DNA of 64,000 bases, taken from assembly GCF_000293805.1 (NCBI RefSeq), contig NZ_AMBZ01000001.1, forward strand, positions 1,206,001 to 1,270,000, given 5' to 3'. The position numbers and the translations under genes were made by a program. Positions within the stretch are counted from its first letter, which is position 1, and the number at the start of each line of letters is the position of its first letter. This DNA is from Paenibacillus alvei DSM 29. GTDB taxonomy: Bacteria; Bacillota; Bacilli; Paenibacillales; Paenibacillaceae. Positions 8,964-18,228 of this stretch are shown piece after piece. Below the pieces are notes generated by a model, which was not told the DNA's origin, did no database searches, and worked only from the letters and a program-made list of their open reading frames with translations.

Positions 8964-9785
8964 CTAAGTTGCCTTAAATAACAATAGCCGATGCTCTTGC
9001 TGAAAGCCTGCTTTTTGATAGAGAGAAATCGCCTTTTCATTCTCCTCCTGCACACATAATGAGATTTCATCAATCTCCTTCTCGATGAGCAGGAAGCGCA
9101 GCGCCTCTTGCATGAGTGAAGTGCCGAGCCCTTGGCCTTGTGCCTGCGGCGATACGGCAATGAATTCGATATTTCCTTCTTGTGCTTCAGGATCCGCCTC
9201 CACGTAGACGTAACCGAGCAGACTCTCATTTCGATCCACTGCAATAAAGATACGATGGTCGTCCTGTAGCCGGCTAATGATCTCTTGTCCGTTGTAATAC
9301 GTATTTGGGAACGAGGCATCATGCAGCCCAATAAAGGCCTCAACGTATTCTGGCGTGATCTCCTGCAGCGTCGTCTGGACTGGAACATAGCTGAATGCGA
9401 TGCGAGAGCATTTCAACACCAAATGAGTATGTAAAAATTCCGCCTGCACCGCAACTGTGAACTGCAATGCTCGCTTGTTCTCCTCATTATAGAAACAATA
9501 GAAAGTCGGCGCCTTGCCACCAAGCTGATTCATTCCCGTTTCCCAGAGTTGGTTAGCGATCTCATTCCATTTTGAATCCTGGTCAATAAATGGCCCCCAC
9601 ACCTCTGCCACGCCACGTTCAAGATCAACATCAAAGCCAAGCGCACCAACTATTCGTTCATTTTCACAGGCAATAACGAAGGAGGATTCCAAATCGAGAT
9701 CTGAGAAATCCTCTCTTAGTGTGCTTGCAATTTCCCCTGCCTGATCTCCGCAAAATCCAACATGATGCTGCTTCTCGCGATTCAA
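8964..9785 (-). CDS. GNAT acetyltransferase with two GNAT modules
   Basis: Cytoplasmic N-acetyltransferase of about 273 residues. The C-terminal module (about 130-270) has the acetyl-CoA loop QAQGQGLGTSLM and the closing motif NEKAISLYQKAGF; the N-terminal half looks like a degenerate GNAT domain. The start is uncertain: the only start-type codon in frame is TTG at 9785, without a ribosome site. The frame continues upstream as a plausible HVDELAALIARLN up to a stop near 9825, so the true N-terminus may be lost through a small indel. Substrate unknown. A small ORF follows at once. Confidence 0.8.
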   Translation of the reverse strand: MNREKQHHVGFCGDQAGEIASTLREDFSDLDLESSFVIACENERIVGALGFDVDLERGVAEVWGPFIDQDSKWNEIANQLWETGMNQLGGKAPTFYCFYNEENKRALQFTVAVQAEFLHTHLVLKCSRIAFSYVPVQTTLQEITPEYVEAFIGLHDASFPNTYYNGQEIISRLQDDHRIFIAVDRNESLLGYVYVEADPEAQEGNIEFIAVSPQAQGQGLGTSLMQEALRFLLIEKEIDEISLCVQEENEKAISLYQKAGFQQEHRLLLFKAT

Positions 9786-9892
9786 TCGTGCGATTAAGGC
9801 TGCTAATTCATCAACATGTCATATGATATGGCATGAATTATGATCGACATGAAGTAAATTATCTCCTTTTGTCTATCGTACATTTTTGGGGT

Positions 9893-10648
9893 TTATTCAA
9901 AAATAGCAACTGGACGCGACCAGCCTGCGCTCGCCTTTTCTACCTTTACCGGGAAGCAGCACACCTTAAATCCGAATGGCTTCGGCAGCTGTTCCAGATT
10001 CGCCAGCTTCTCAATTTGACAATATTCATGGTCTTGGCCAACGAAATGAGCTGCCCACAGAACGCCCGCCTTCGGCTCGCGCTTATATGCCTCAGCTTGC
10101 AGGTTCAATGGTATATCCCACCCCCAGCCATCTGTGCCTACAACCTTAATGCCCTGATCAATCAGCCAGCGCGTCGCTTCCGCTGACACCCCAGCATGCA
10201 AAGACACATAATGCTCCTCATAGAGGCGCTTGTCCGCATCCGTACGGATTAAGACGATGTCCAGCGGCTTCAGCTTATAGCCGATTCGATCCAACTCAGC
10301 GATTACATCGTCCGTCGTAATCTCATAGCCGGAAGACTTCTGACTGAAATCAAGCAGCACGCCATCAGAGAAGAACCATTCCAACGGGAGCTCATCAATT
10401 GTCCTTGACGGCTTGCCTTCCGAGGTTGGCCAGTAATGCCAAGGCGCATCAATATGGGTGCCGGCATGCGTATTCAAGGTTACCGTTTCGGTAGCCCAAG
10501 CTTGGCTTTCCGGAAAATCTTCCGGCTTTAATCCAAGTATGGCGGCTGCCTGCTTCGCACCCTCCTTGTGACTGGAATATTCATTCTTGGCCGGAAGCAG
10601 TTCACGAATACGAGGACTAATGGATACACTCAAATCAATGATTTTCAT
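9893..10648 (-). CDS. Cyclase-family metal hydrolase (kynurenine-formamidase-like)
   Basis: A 251-residue protein of the cyclase/KynB family, metal-dependent hydrolases of amides and related bonds. The metal motif HAGTHIDAPWHYW (about residues 61-73, family pattern HxGTHxDxPxH) is intact. Later segments ALSLHAGVS-like and GTDGWGWD also fit the family. The start ATG has a good AGGAGAGG site. It is divergent from a GNAT gene 169 bp away. There is no tryptophan-pathway gene nearby, so naming it kynurenine formamidase is not justified. Confidence 0.88.
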   Translation of the reverse strand: MKIIDLSVSISPRIRELLPAKNEYSSHKEGAKQAAAILGLKPEDFPESQAWATETVTLNTHAGTHIDAPWHYWPTSEGKPSRTIDELPLEWFFSDGVLLDFSQKSSGYEITTDDVIAELDRIGYKLKPLDIVLIRTDADKRLYEEHYVSLHAGVSAEATRWLIDQGIKVVGTDGWGWDIPLNLQAEAYKREPKAGVLWAAHFVGQDHEYCQIEKLANLEQLPKPFGFKVCCFPVKVEKASAGWSRPVAIFE

Positions 10649-10817
10649 TTGCGTACCTCTCCTTTGAATGAACGATTAACAATGAATTCAACAAAGAGGG
10701 AATATTCCCCTTTCCGATATCCAAAGATTCACATTTCATTGAGAACAAACAAACGTACTGCTACACTATAAAAAGGATTTTTCTAATTCTCGTAAAAATC
10801 GAGGTGCGAAAAGAAAA

Positions 10818-11291
10818 ATGAAGGCCCATTCAATAGAACTGCAATTTTACAAGCCCGAATACTTGAAGGCCCTCCAAGCCTATCAGCTTCCGGAGGAGCA
10901 GGAACAATATACTGCACTGCCAATTCAGCGTCTGGATTCGTCGGATGGCAAGCACCCGATCGTCATAACAGCTAACAGCAAGCCGGTCGGCTTCTTTGTC
11001 TTGCATGAGAATGCATATATTCATGAGTACACCACGAATCCCCACGCATTCATGCTCACAGCCTTATCCATCGATTATGCGCAGCAGGGACAAGGATACG
11101 CCGCAATTGGGTTGGGGCTTCTCAAAAGCTTTGTATCTCAGCATTTCCCCGCATGCAATGAGATTGCGCTGGCTGTGAATCACAAAAATATTCCGGCGCA
11201 GCGTTTGTACATGAAGGTCGGGTTCATAGACACAGGCCGAAGACACAAGGGGTTTATTGGCGAGCAATTCATTCTTCGTTTTTCCCTGTAA
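10818..11291 (+). CDS. GNAT family N-acetyltransferase
   Basis: Single-domain acetyltransferase, 157 residues, cytoplasmic. The acetyl-CoA loop is about residues 92-100 (QQGQGYAAIG) and the C-terminal motif NIPAQRLYMKVGF is typical of RimI-like GNATs. Start ATG with an upstream GAGGTGCG site. It stands 104 bp before the STAND ATPase and shares its strand; substrate and operon membership are not clear. Confidence 0.85.
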   Translation: MKAHSIELQFYKPEYLKALQAYQLPEEQEQYTALPIQRLDSSDGKHPIVITANSKPVGFFVLHENAYIHEYTTNPHAFMLTALSIDYAQQGQGYAAIGLGLLKSFVSQHFPACNEIALAVNHKNIPAQRLYMKVGFIDTGRRHKGFIGEQFILRFSL

Positions 11292-11395
11292 TAACTAGCC
11301 CCATATTCTAACTTCTACTATCCGATATTGCCAGATAAGAAGAGAATCGCTAACATGGGAAATAAAATAAATCGCAAGGAGGCGCATCCGATATC

Positions 11396-13438
11396 GTGCA
11401 GCTCCATTGGTTGGAACAAACCAAGCCATTCGTCGGGCGCAGTAAAGAAATGAGTCATGTTCTCGATTGGCTCGACAATCCTCAAGCCCCTTCCCACATC
11501 CTATACATATCCGGCATGGGGGGCATAGGCAAAAGCTCCCTAATGACAGAGATGATGCTAGCGGTTCAGCAGCGAAAATGGCCAAGCATCTGGCTGGACG
11601 GACGCTCAAGCATCATGACGCCAGTAGGGTTTTTGGAGTATATTACATCCGCCATTCAATTCGAATTATATAATTACAATCCTGCCAATCCACTCGAAGT
11701 GCTAATGTCTGCTCACGCCTCCTGTCGCATCGCTATCTTTATTGACAATTGCGAGAATATTTCACTCCTGGAAGGGTGGGTGATGAATGCATTCTGGCCG
11801 AAGCTGTCATCTCAGGGCGTCCTCATTGTATTCGCCTCTCGATCCCCTATTCCACTTGTATGGAGAACACATCCGCATAGGGGAAGGCATATTACCGAAC
11901 TGCCACTGGCTCATTTTTCTTATACGGAAACCATGGATTATATCTCACATGCAGGGGCATTTTCGAAGGAAATCAGCGGGGAAATTGCGCGAAGCTCAGA
12001 CGGCCACCCACTCGCTCTAGCGCTTGCTGTAGAAGCTGTTCAAAAAAAGCGGGAGTTGTCGAGAATAGATACCAATATTGTATCTCAAACAATTAGTGCC
12101 CACTTACTGCGTGAGCTTACGACTGAGGAGGTTCAACCGTGCGTTGATGCCTTAATTGTCTTGCAGCAAGCCAACCAAGAAATGCTCTCCAAGTTCCTGA
12201 ATCGCCCAGTAACGATTCAACAATATCGGCTGCTGCAAAGCATGTCATTTATGCGAACAGGCCCTGAGGGCATTGCTCTTCATGATATTGCCCGCATGCA
12301 CCTGTACCGGGATTTCCGTGCTAGGGAGCCCCAGCGATTAGAAGAGCTGAGAACGAAGGCGGCCATGCTTCTATATCAGAAATTTTCCCAAGCAGAGCTT
12401 CATCGACGACGCGAGATTGCTGCAAAATTACTCTTTTTGTGCAAGGATACCCTTCACTCCGATCGATTGTATGCAGACTGGACGGTAGACTCGCCGGATT
12501 CATCGCTCGAAGTTATGACCGAGACCGATTTACCCGCCCTTCATGAGCTTCTTGATCGATGGTGCGACTACAGCATTGATCCATGGCAGCGAAATTCCTA
12601 CCACCAATTTATGGATGATCTCGCGTTCCAATTCCCGGAGAGCATTGTTGTTTTGCGTGAAACGGACGGAAAGCCAATTGGCATGTTCATCATGCTCCTT
12701 GTACATCAGGACACAAGCAGACTCATGCAAAAGCACTTCCCTTCCGAACTGCGCGAATGCTTCACATCTAAAGAACTAGCTTGCAGAGCGGATCAAGCTG
12801 ACACATACTTTCCTGTCTTGTGCACAGCTACGGACAAGCATCCCATATTCACCCGTGAAGAACTGGTCGGTCTGCTCACCCGAGATCGACTCTCCTTGCT
12901 CGGACAAGGCTCTCGCGCAGTGCTGGTAGCGACCAATCCGAATTTAAAAACCTTCCTCCAGCAAGTCGGATTCCAGCTTCGTCCCACACGTACAAGGGAT
13001 TGTGATACTACATATGCAAGAGCGGACATACTAGAACTAGATCTTAGGCAGGAGCGGTTTGGGAATTGGATTATGTCCTTCTTCTCCCAGCAGGCAAGCC
13101 AATCCAGCAGCAATCAGTACGAGATTACGATGCAAGACGTCCGCAAAATACTGTCCTTCTTGCACGATCCGGGCAAGCTGAGTTACTACACCCGCTTTTT
13201 CCCCATGATTACAAATGGGGTCGATTTACAAGCACGCTTACTGCCCATCCTTGAGAAAAACACACTCTTTCTACAAGAACAAGACCTGCTTCTCCTGAAT
13301 ACGGCATATAACCTGTACCCCAACAATCACATTGCGGCTGCGCTTGCTTGCAATATGAGTCGCGCAACTTACTATCGCCACTTGAACAAAGCAATTCAAA
13401 ACGTTACCGAAATGATTAAGTGCAAGGGAATTCATTGA
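11396..13438 (+). CDS. STAND-type ATPase with GNAT-like region and C-terminal HTH
   Basis: A 680-residue protein with a P-loop GMGGIGKS at residues 40-47 and a Walker B-like strand CRIAIFIDNCEN near 110-121. The GHPLALALA segment near 205 is typical of NB-ARC/STAND switches. After a winged-helix-like middle, residues about 420-530 resemble a GNAT domain (GKPIGMFIMLL strand; NPNLKTFLQQVGF near 520). The last 35 residues form an HTH-like AAALACNMSRATYYRHL. This would be a signal-responsive transcription regulator; the plus-strand ABC operon 410 bp downstream is a candidate target. GTG start; the AAGGAGG site is 13 nt away, rather far. Ligand and target are unknown. Confidence 0.75.
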   Translation: MQLHWLEQTKPFVGRSKEMSHVLDWLDNPQAPSHILYISGMGGIGKSSLMTEMMLAVQQRKWPSIWLDGRSSIMTPVGFLEYITSAIQFELYNYNPANPLEVLMSAHASCRIAIFIDNCENISLLEGWVMNAFWPKLSSQGVLIVFASRSPIPLVWRTHPHRGRHITELPLAHFSYTETMDYISHAGAFSKEISGEIARSSDGHPLALALAVEAVQKKRELSRIDTNIVSQTISAHLLRELTTEEVQPCVDALIVLQQANQEMLSKFLNRPVTIQQYRLLQSMSFMRTGPEGIALHDIARMHLYRDFRAREPQRLEELRTKAAMLLYQKFSQAELHRRREIAAKLLFLCKDTLHSDRLYADWTVDSPDSSLEVMTETDLPALHELLDRWCDYSIDPWQRNSYHQFMDDLAFQFPESIVVLRETDGKPIGMFIMLLVHQDTSRLMQKHFPSELRECFTSKELACRADQADTYFPVLCTATDKHPIFTREELVGLLTRDRLSLLGQGSRAVLVATNPNLKTFLQQVGFQLRPTRTRDCDTTYARADILELDLRQERFGNWIMSFFSQQASQSSSNQYEITMQDVRKILSFLHDPGKLSYYTRFFPMITNGVDLQARLLPILEKNTLFLQEQDLLLLNTAYNLYPNNHIAAALACNMSRATYYRHLNKAIQNVTEMIKCKGIH

Positions 13439-13611
13439 CAGCTCAACAGGGCCTTGGCTGACGGTTCCAAATACATCTCAGCCTTCAGGCCCTTCTTATG
13501 TATCTCAATCCCTCCGTGCAATATCTGCCGTACAGCCTCCTCATGTAACCTTAGCTGCTCGATAATATCTTCTACACGAACGTCCACTTTTTCCTTTGAG
13601 ATTAGATCCAT
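13432..13611 (-). CDS. Small conserved-looking protein, 59 residues
   Basis: ATG at 13611 with GGGGGA six bases upstream gives a 59-residue, charged, mostly helical product (MDLISKEKVDVRVEDIIEQL... HEEAVRQIL). A longer in-frame start exists but has no ribosome site. It converges with the STAND gene and the two 3' ends overlap by 7 bp. No signal peptide or membrane segment. No family recognised. Confidence 0.6.
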   Translation of the reverse strand: MDLISKEKVDVRVEDIIEQLRLHEEAVRQILHGGIEIHKKGLKAEMYLEPSAKALLSCQ

Positions 13612-13748
13612 AACTATTCCCCCATTTTCGCCCCTCATCATCCAACTGGACAATTTGCTGGCACTGTCTCGTTGTCTTTCACTATAATCCAGAAGGCTTG
13701 TCTCTTCGTCTCAACTTTTTCTCATATTGGGATGTGAACACCATCATT

Positions 13749-13779
13749 TAAGGTTGGCGTAAGGTAATCTTCAACCTTA
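13749..13779. promoter_or_regulatory. Inverted repeat before the peptide ABC operon
   Basis: TAAGGTTG and CAACCTTA flank 15 bp, about 70 bp before the ABC ATPase start; AAGGT also recurs as a direct repeat here. Possible binding site for the STAND protein or the nearby OmpR-type regulator, which is inference. Confidence 0.45.
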
Positions 13780-13851
13780 TGAAAGGTGCAGGACTTACAG
13801 TTGAAGCATGAAATCATAATTGGAAATAGTGAATGGAGTGGATGATCCTTG

Positions 13852-14769
13852 ATGAATGCCCAGCCCGTCGTTGCTACTCGCGGACTTTCAAAATTTTATA
13901 ACCATGTATGCCGGGTGAACAACATTAACCTTGAGGTTCTAGAAGGCGAAATATACGGCTTCCTTGGCCCGAATGGGGCGGGGAAATCCACAACCTTGAA
14001 GATGCTGCTTGGTCTAGCCAAGCCCACCGATGGCCGCATTACCCTATTCGGTCAGGAGCTCGGCAAACATCGGCGAACTGTTCTCAATCAGATCGGCTCC
14101 CTGATTGAATCTCCTTCTTATTACGGTCATTTGACTGGACTTGAAAATATGCGCGTCATGCAGAAATTACGCGGGGTTCCGAGCAAAAATGTGGAAGAGG
14201 CGCTGCGAATTGTCCGACTTGAAAACCAGAAAAACAAACAAGTAGAGCATTACTCGCTCGGTATGAAACAGCGGCTGGGCATAGCCATGGCTCTTATCTC
14301 CTACCCCAAGCTGCTCATATTGGATGAGCCGACGAACGGATTAGATCCCGCAGGCATCGGTGAAATTCGCGAACTGATCAAATCACTGCCGCGGCAATAC
14401 GGAATTACCGTACTTCTTTCCAGCCACCTGCTCTCCGAAATTGAGCAGATCGCCACCTCCGTTGGCATTATTAGTGACGGCAATCTGCTATACCAAGGAA
14501 AGATGGAGACACTGCAAGAGCGAAATAGGTCGTCCCTCGCAATTCGAACGAGCAATAATACTGCAGCAGCAGCATGGATGCAAAATCAGGGCTATATGGC
14601 CAGCCTACGGGACGAATGCTTGCAGATCAAGCATATGAGCGATCAACAGGTGGCAAGGCTGAATAAGGAGCTCGTGCTGAGTGGCATTGATGTTCTACGG
14701 ATCGAAGAACGCAAAAGAACACTGGAGGATATTTTCTTGGAGCTTACCGGAAGGGAGAGAAGCTTATGA
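13852..14769 (+). CDS. ABC transporter ATPase, lantibiotic/bacitracin-resistance type
   Basis: Cytoplasmic ATPase of about 305 residues, BcrA/LanF-like. Walker A GPNGAGKST near residues 38-46, signature YSLGMKQRLG near 135, Walker B LLILDEPTNGLDP near 157, then SSHLLSEIEQ. The C-terminal 90 residues are the extra domain usual in this group. The ATG at 13852 is chosen over TTG at 13849. The stop overlaps the start of the next gene by 4 bp, so translation is coupled. With two permease genes and a YxeA gene it forms a likely antimicrobial-peptide export or immunity system. Confidence 0.92.
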   Translation: MNAQPVVATRGLSKFYNHVCRVNNINLEVLEGEIYGFLGPNGAGKSTTLKMLLGLAKPTDGRITLFGQELGKHRRTVLNQIGSLIESPSYYGHLTGLENMRVMQKLRGVPSKNVEEALRIVRLENQKNKQVEHYSLGMKQRLGIAMALISYPKLLILDEPTNGLDPAGIGEIRELIKSLPRQYGITVLLSSHLLSEIEQIATSVGIISDGNLLYQGKMETLQERNRSSLAIRTSNNTAAAAWMQNQGYMASLRDECLQIKHMSDQQVARLNKELVLSGIDVLRIEERKRTLEDIFLELTGRERSL

Positions 14770-15515
14770 CAAGAGCTTTGTCCCTAGAATATTTCAAACT
14801 TCGCCGTAAGCGCATCTTCGCTATGATGGTCTTATTTCTGGGTGCTGAAATGCTATGGGCGTTGGTATCGACAACGATGTCGATCGCTCGAAATCCCAGC
14901 AGCGCGGACTGGAAAACGGTAATTGCAACTACAGCCTCCATGAACGGATTATTTCTCCCGATTATATCGGCTATCGTCGTATCGCGCTTGTGCGACATGG
15001 AACAAAAAGGAAACACATGGAAGTTGTTAATGGCAACAAATATGAATCGGAGCAGCCTCTATGCGGCCAAATTCATATGCGCTGTCTCGATTATCTGCCT
15101 GTACCTTGTCCTGCAGGCAGGCATAGTTTTTACGTTCGGCGTGATGAACGGTTTCGATTCGCTCCCATTGCGGCTTCTCATTCTGCATATTGGAGGAGCG
15201 CTTCTGACAAGCTTAGCCATCATTGCCTTGCAGCAGTGGATTTCCCTTATTTTGAAGAATCAGTCCTTTGCCCTGTGTCTAGGAATGATAGGCGGCTTTA
15301 TAGGCATGACAGCAGATCTATTTCCTGCATTTGTGCGTCGAATATTCATATGGTCTTACTATTCCGGACTGTCTCCTGTTACCTATCTATATACAGGGAA
15401 ATCCGCAACTTACGTGATGCAGCCACCAAGCTTCGGTCTGACCGTTGTGGTGCTACTCATCGCAGTCGCATGTTACGCGGCAGGTAATATACATGTTTCT
15501 CGCAGGGAAGTATAG
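14766..15515 (+). CDS. ABC-2 permease, lantibiotic-immunity LanE/MutE type
   Basis: Membrane subunit of 249 residues with about six TM helices, starting MTRALSLEYFKLRRKRIF, a typical LanE/LanG start with a basic amphipathic segment before TM1. The segment LCDMEQKGNTWKLL is the usual cytosolic coupling-helix region between TM2 and TM3. It partners with the ATPase just upstream and with the broken permease downstream to form a LanFEG-like complex protecting the membrane from peptides. Confidence 0.88.
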   Translation: MTRALSLEYFKLRRKRIFAMMVLFLGAEMLWALVSTTMSIARNPSSADWKTVIATTASMNGLFLPIISAIVVSRLCDMEQKGNTWKLLMATNMNRSSLYAAKFICAVSIICLYLVLQAGIVFTFGVMNGFDSLPLRLLILHIGGALLTSLAIIALQQWISLILKNQSFALCLGMIGGFIGMTADLFPAFVRRIFIWSYYSGLSPVTYLYTGKSATYVMQPPSFGLTVVVLLIAVACYAAGNIHVSRREV

Positions 15516-15529
15516 GAGGTTAATCGATA

Positions 15530-16258
15530 TGTTACGAAGCGTTTCCGCTGAAGTCCTGAAGCTGCGGCATTCTCGAATTTGGATCATTCTTGTTGTTCTT
15601 CCCGTTATTAGTCTCGTGATTGGCTGGTAAATTATTATTTAAATCGAGAGGTTCTGCAGCAGGAATGGTACAGCTTGTGGACGCAAGCTGCTCTTTTTTA
15701 CGGCATGTTCTTCCTCCCTGTGCTAATCGCGATCTGTTGTGCCTATGCATGCAGACTAGAGCATATGAACCGGAACTGGAATGCTGTATTGACGGCTCCC
15801 GTATCCATCGCCAGCGTCGTCATTGCTAAGCTGATTGTCGTTGGAGCACTCTTGTTTTTGTCCAGTTGATATTTTTTACTCTGTATCTATGTATGGGATA
15901 CTTGCTTGATATCTCCTCGGAATTTCCTCCCGATGCGATAGGATGGATATTCCGAGGTTGGATATCTTCTCTCTCAATAGCTGCCATACAGCTTGTGCTC
16001 TCGCTTCGAATCCGCAGCTTTGCCGCACCGATCGGCATCTGCTTATGTGCTGTTTTTCTGGGTTTGGGGCTGTATGTCGCGAAGTTCGGCATGCTGCTGC
16101 CGTATTCCATGCTGACGATTGGCATGGGTGTACTCAGCCAAGAGAGTCTGAATGGAGCGGAGCATATCCAATTCTATGTGATGAGTGGCATTTATATTGT
16201 ACTGTTCACTAGTTATGCCATTCGCAGCTTGCAGAGGAATGATGTTATTCAAGCCTAA
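15530..16258 (+). pseudogene. Second ABC-2 permease (LanG-like), two frameshifts
   Basis: Three consecutive frames read as one LanG-type permease: MLRSVSAEVLKLRHSRIW... up to about 15628, then NYYLNREVLQQEW... up to about 15866, then a frame from LIFFTLYLCMGYLL to the stop at 16258. Each join needs one added base; the second lies in a T5 run. Together they give about 240 residues and six TM helices, the expected length. Either a recent pseudogene or sequencing error. If intact, it completes a FEG transporter. Confidence 0.8.
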
Positions 16259-16282
16259 TTCACTCTGAAAGGGAGATCTTCA

Positions 16283-16635
16283 ATGAAAAAATAATCCTTA
16301 TTGCCGCGCTGCTGCTCGCAGCCGTCGTCGCATTCGGTATTTTCGTACTTGCTCCGGAACGACTAGCGCCGGATGACCCTGATGGGAAGACGTTGTATTA
16401 TACACAAATCCACAGTAATGAAGCGATTAAAAACAAGAACGGCAGATATGAATACAGCCTCCTTGCTTTTGACAACCAAGGAAACCAAAAACAGCTGGAC
16501 TTTACCACCAGCAAGCAATTACGCAAGGGAGCTTATCTGGAGCTGTATACGACAAGGCTCCGAGGTGTTACCTATTGGCATGAAGTCCGATATGACAGTC
16601 TTCCTGAGAACATAAGAAGAACCTATAAGCCATAG
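16283..16635 (+). pseudogene. YxeA-family secreted protein, frameshifted at codon 3
   Basis: ATG AAA AAA is followed at once by TAA; one more A in the A6 run restores a complete frame of about 117 residues: signal-type helix (IILIAALLLAAVVAFGIFVLA), then YYTQIHSNEAIKNKNGRYEY and GAYLELYTTRLRGVTYWHEV, the core of YxeA/DUF1093. In B. subtilis yxeA follows the peptide-responsive yxdJKLM genes, which matches the position here behind an ABC transporter and next to a two-component system. GGGAG site 7 nt upstream. Probably exported. Confidence 0.75.
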
Positions 16636-16650
16636 ATGTATAATCCCAAC

Positions 16651-16697
16651 AAAGGGCCGCTCTCTGGATCATACGCTGATCAGAAAACGGCCCTTTT
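16651..16697 (+). terminator. Terminator of the ABC-YxeA operon
   Basis: AAAGGGCCG pairs with CGGCCCTTT around a 29-nt loop and is followed by TTCGTC; it sits 15 bp after the YxeA stop. Confidence 0.75.
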
Positions 16698-16820
16698 CGT
16701 CATTATTTATTTAAGAAACATATTCTTTATATCATGAATGTGAGAACGTGATGACAAGAGTGACATTCCATAAATACCCTTACATGCAAAACTACTGATC
16801 CGGTCTATGTTCGTCTGTTG

Positions 16821-18224
16821 TTAGCTTAGATTAGCTTCCTTGGCCGAACAGCTTGACAGTTCAATTGTAGCGCACATGCCTTGCCCCGTGTCACTCTCCA
16901 GCAACAGATGTCCGCGATGTGCCTCGGCAATTCTAGCAACCATAGGAAGCCCCAAACCATGTCCATTCTGTCGCAAATGTTGTCTCTCCGCAGAGTATGG
17001 CAGTTTCAACAGATCCTCCAACGCATCACGCTGAATCCCTACTCCGTTATCCATTACCGTAAACTGACAAGCCGAACCATCAGTTGATTGATTTACAAGC
17101 AGCGAAATGACGCAGCCATCTGGATTATGGTCGATGCAATTCTGTACCAGATTCGTGATGGCTCGAAGCATCAGCTTGCGATCGACTTCAGCCTGAATAG
17201 GCTCTTTCTTGATCTGCAAGTCAATCGTATACCGATCATCCAGCCCTTGATTCAGGAAGTCTGCAGCAACCTGTCTGGCTAGAGCCGCCAATCGTATCGG
17301 CTCCATGTTCAAGGGCTGCATCTCATACTCCAGCTTGGAGACTAGATTCAAATCACTGACGAGAGACCGCAGCTTCTCCCCCTGCTTGCGAATGATTGCC
17401 GCCTGCTGCCTCTGCTCCTCAGGCACCTCCGCATGTTCCTCCAGAGAACTGGCATAGCCAAGAATCATGGACAGAGGCGTGCGAATGTCGTGGGAAATTC
17501 CTGCAATCCAATTCGACCGCGCCTCATTGCGAGTACGAAGAGCCGCCTGCCTTTCTCGAAGCATTTCAGAGGTATCATTGATGCTTCGCGCGAGCTTGCC
17601 GAATATCCCCTTCTCCTCTGCCCGAACGGCCTCTTCCTTGCCAAGCGCGTGAACAACGCCTGTGAGCGGCTTCAATGAACGGACAAGCCGAGTACCAATT
17701 ATAATAGCCAGCACGCATCCCAGTACGATGTTGCCTAGCAGCAGGAATAAGGCTCTCTGCGGTAAAGAACGTATCCATGGCACGAGAAAATAGAAATGAT
17801 ACTTCGCATAGCTGTTCTTCGGATAACCAAGCACGATCAGTCCATCTGCATGCTCCCACACAAACACTGGATATTCAAGCAAAAAATGACGGGTGAATTT
17901 CGCAACCTCGGTTAGAGAATATGAACGAGGGACTTCCCCAGGCAGCTTGTAATCCCATATGACTCGGCCGCCCTTATCAAGCAGCATCGCCCATGCTTCA
18001 GTACCCTCCAGCATCTGGCGGGAGGAGGCATCTAATGCATATGTCTTTCCCATCCGTTGCAAATGGTTCGCTACATACTCCACGACATGCTGTGGAGATT
18101 GTCCATCATTAATTTCCTTGAACACGAAAACACCGAGCATGGCCAAATTCAAGGCAACGATCCCGGCAAAAATAGCAAATGTAATGCCCGTAAACCGGCG
18201 AATAATGCGGATAATGTCTTCCAT
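16821..18224 (-). CDS. Sensor histidine kinase
   Basis: Membrane kinase of 467 residues: TM1 about 11-36, extracytoplasmic sensor of about 120 residues, TM2 about 158-180, HAMP-like segment, dimerisation box with the phospho-acceptor His245 in ISHDIRTPLS, N-box NLVQNCIDHN, and G-boxes DNGVGI and NGHGLGL. It follows its response-regulator gene by 4 bp. The pair converges on the peptide ABC/YxeA operon, as expected for a sensor of membrane-active peptides; the ligand is not known. The sensor is larger than that of the BceS type. Confidence 0.92.
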   Translation of the reverse strand: MEDIIRIIRRFTGITFAIFAGIVALNLAMLGVFVFKEINDGQSPQHVVEYVANHLQRMGKTYALDASSRQMLEGTEAWAMLLDKGGRVIWDYKLPGEVPRSYSLTEVAKFTRHFLLEYPVFVWEHADGLIVLGYPKNSYAKYHFYFLVPWIRSLPQRALFLLLGNIVLGCVLAIIIGTRLVRSLKPLTGVVHALGKEEAVRAEEKGIFGKLARSINDTSEMLRERQAALRTRNEARSNWIAGISHDIRTPLSMILGYASSLEEHAEVPEEQRQQAAIIRKQGEKLRSLVSDLNLVSKLEYEMQPLNMEPIRLAALARQVAADFLNQGLDDRYTIDLQIKKEPIQAEVDRKLMLRAITNLVQNCIDHNPDGCVISLLVNQSTDGSACQFTVMDNGVGIQRDALEDLLKLPYSAERQHLRQNGHGLGLPMVARIAEAHRGHLLLESDTGQGMCATIELSSCSAKEANLS

Positions 18225-18228
18225 TGTC

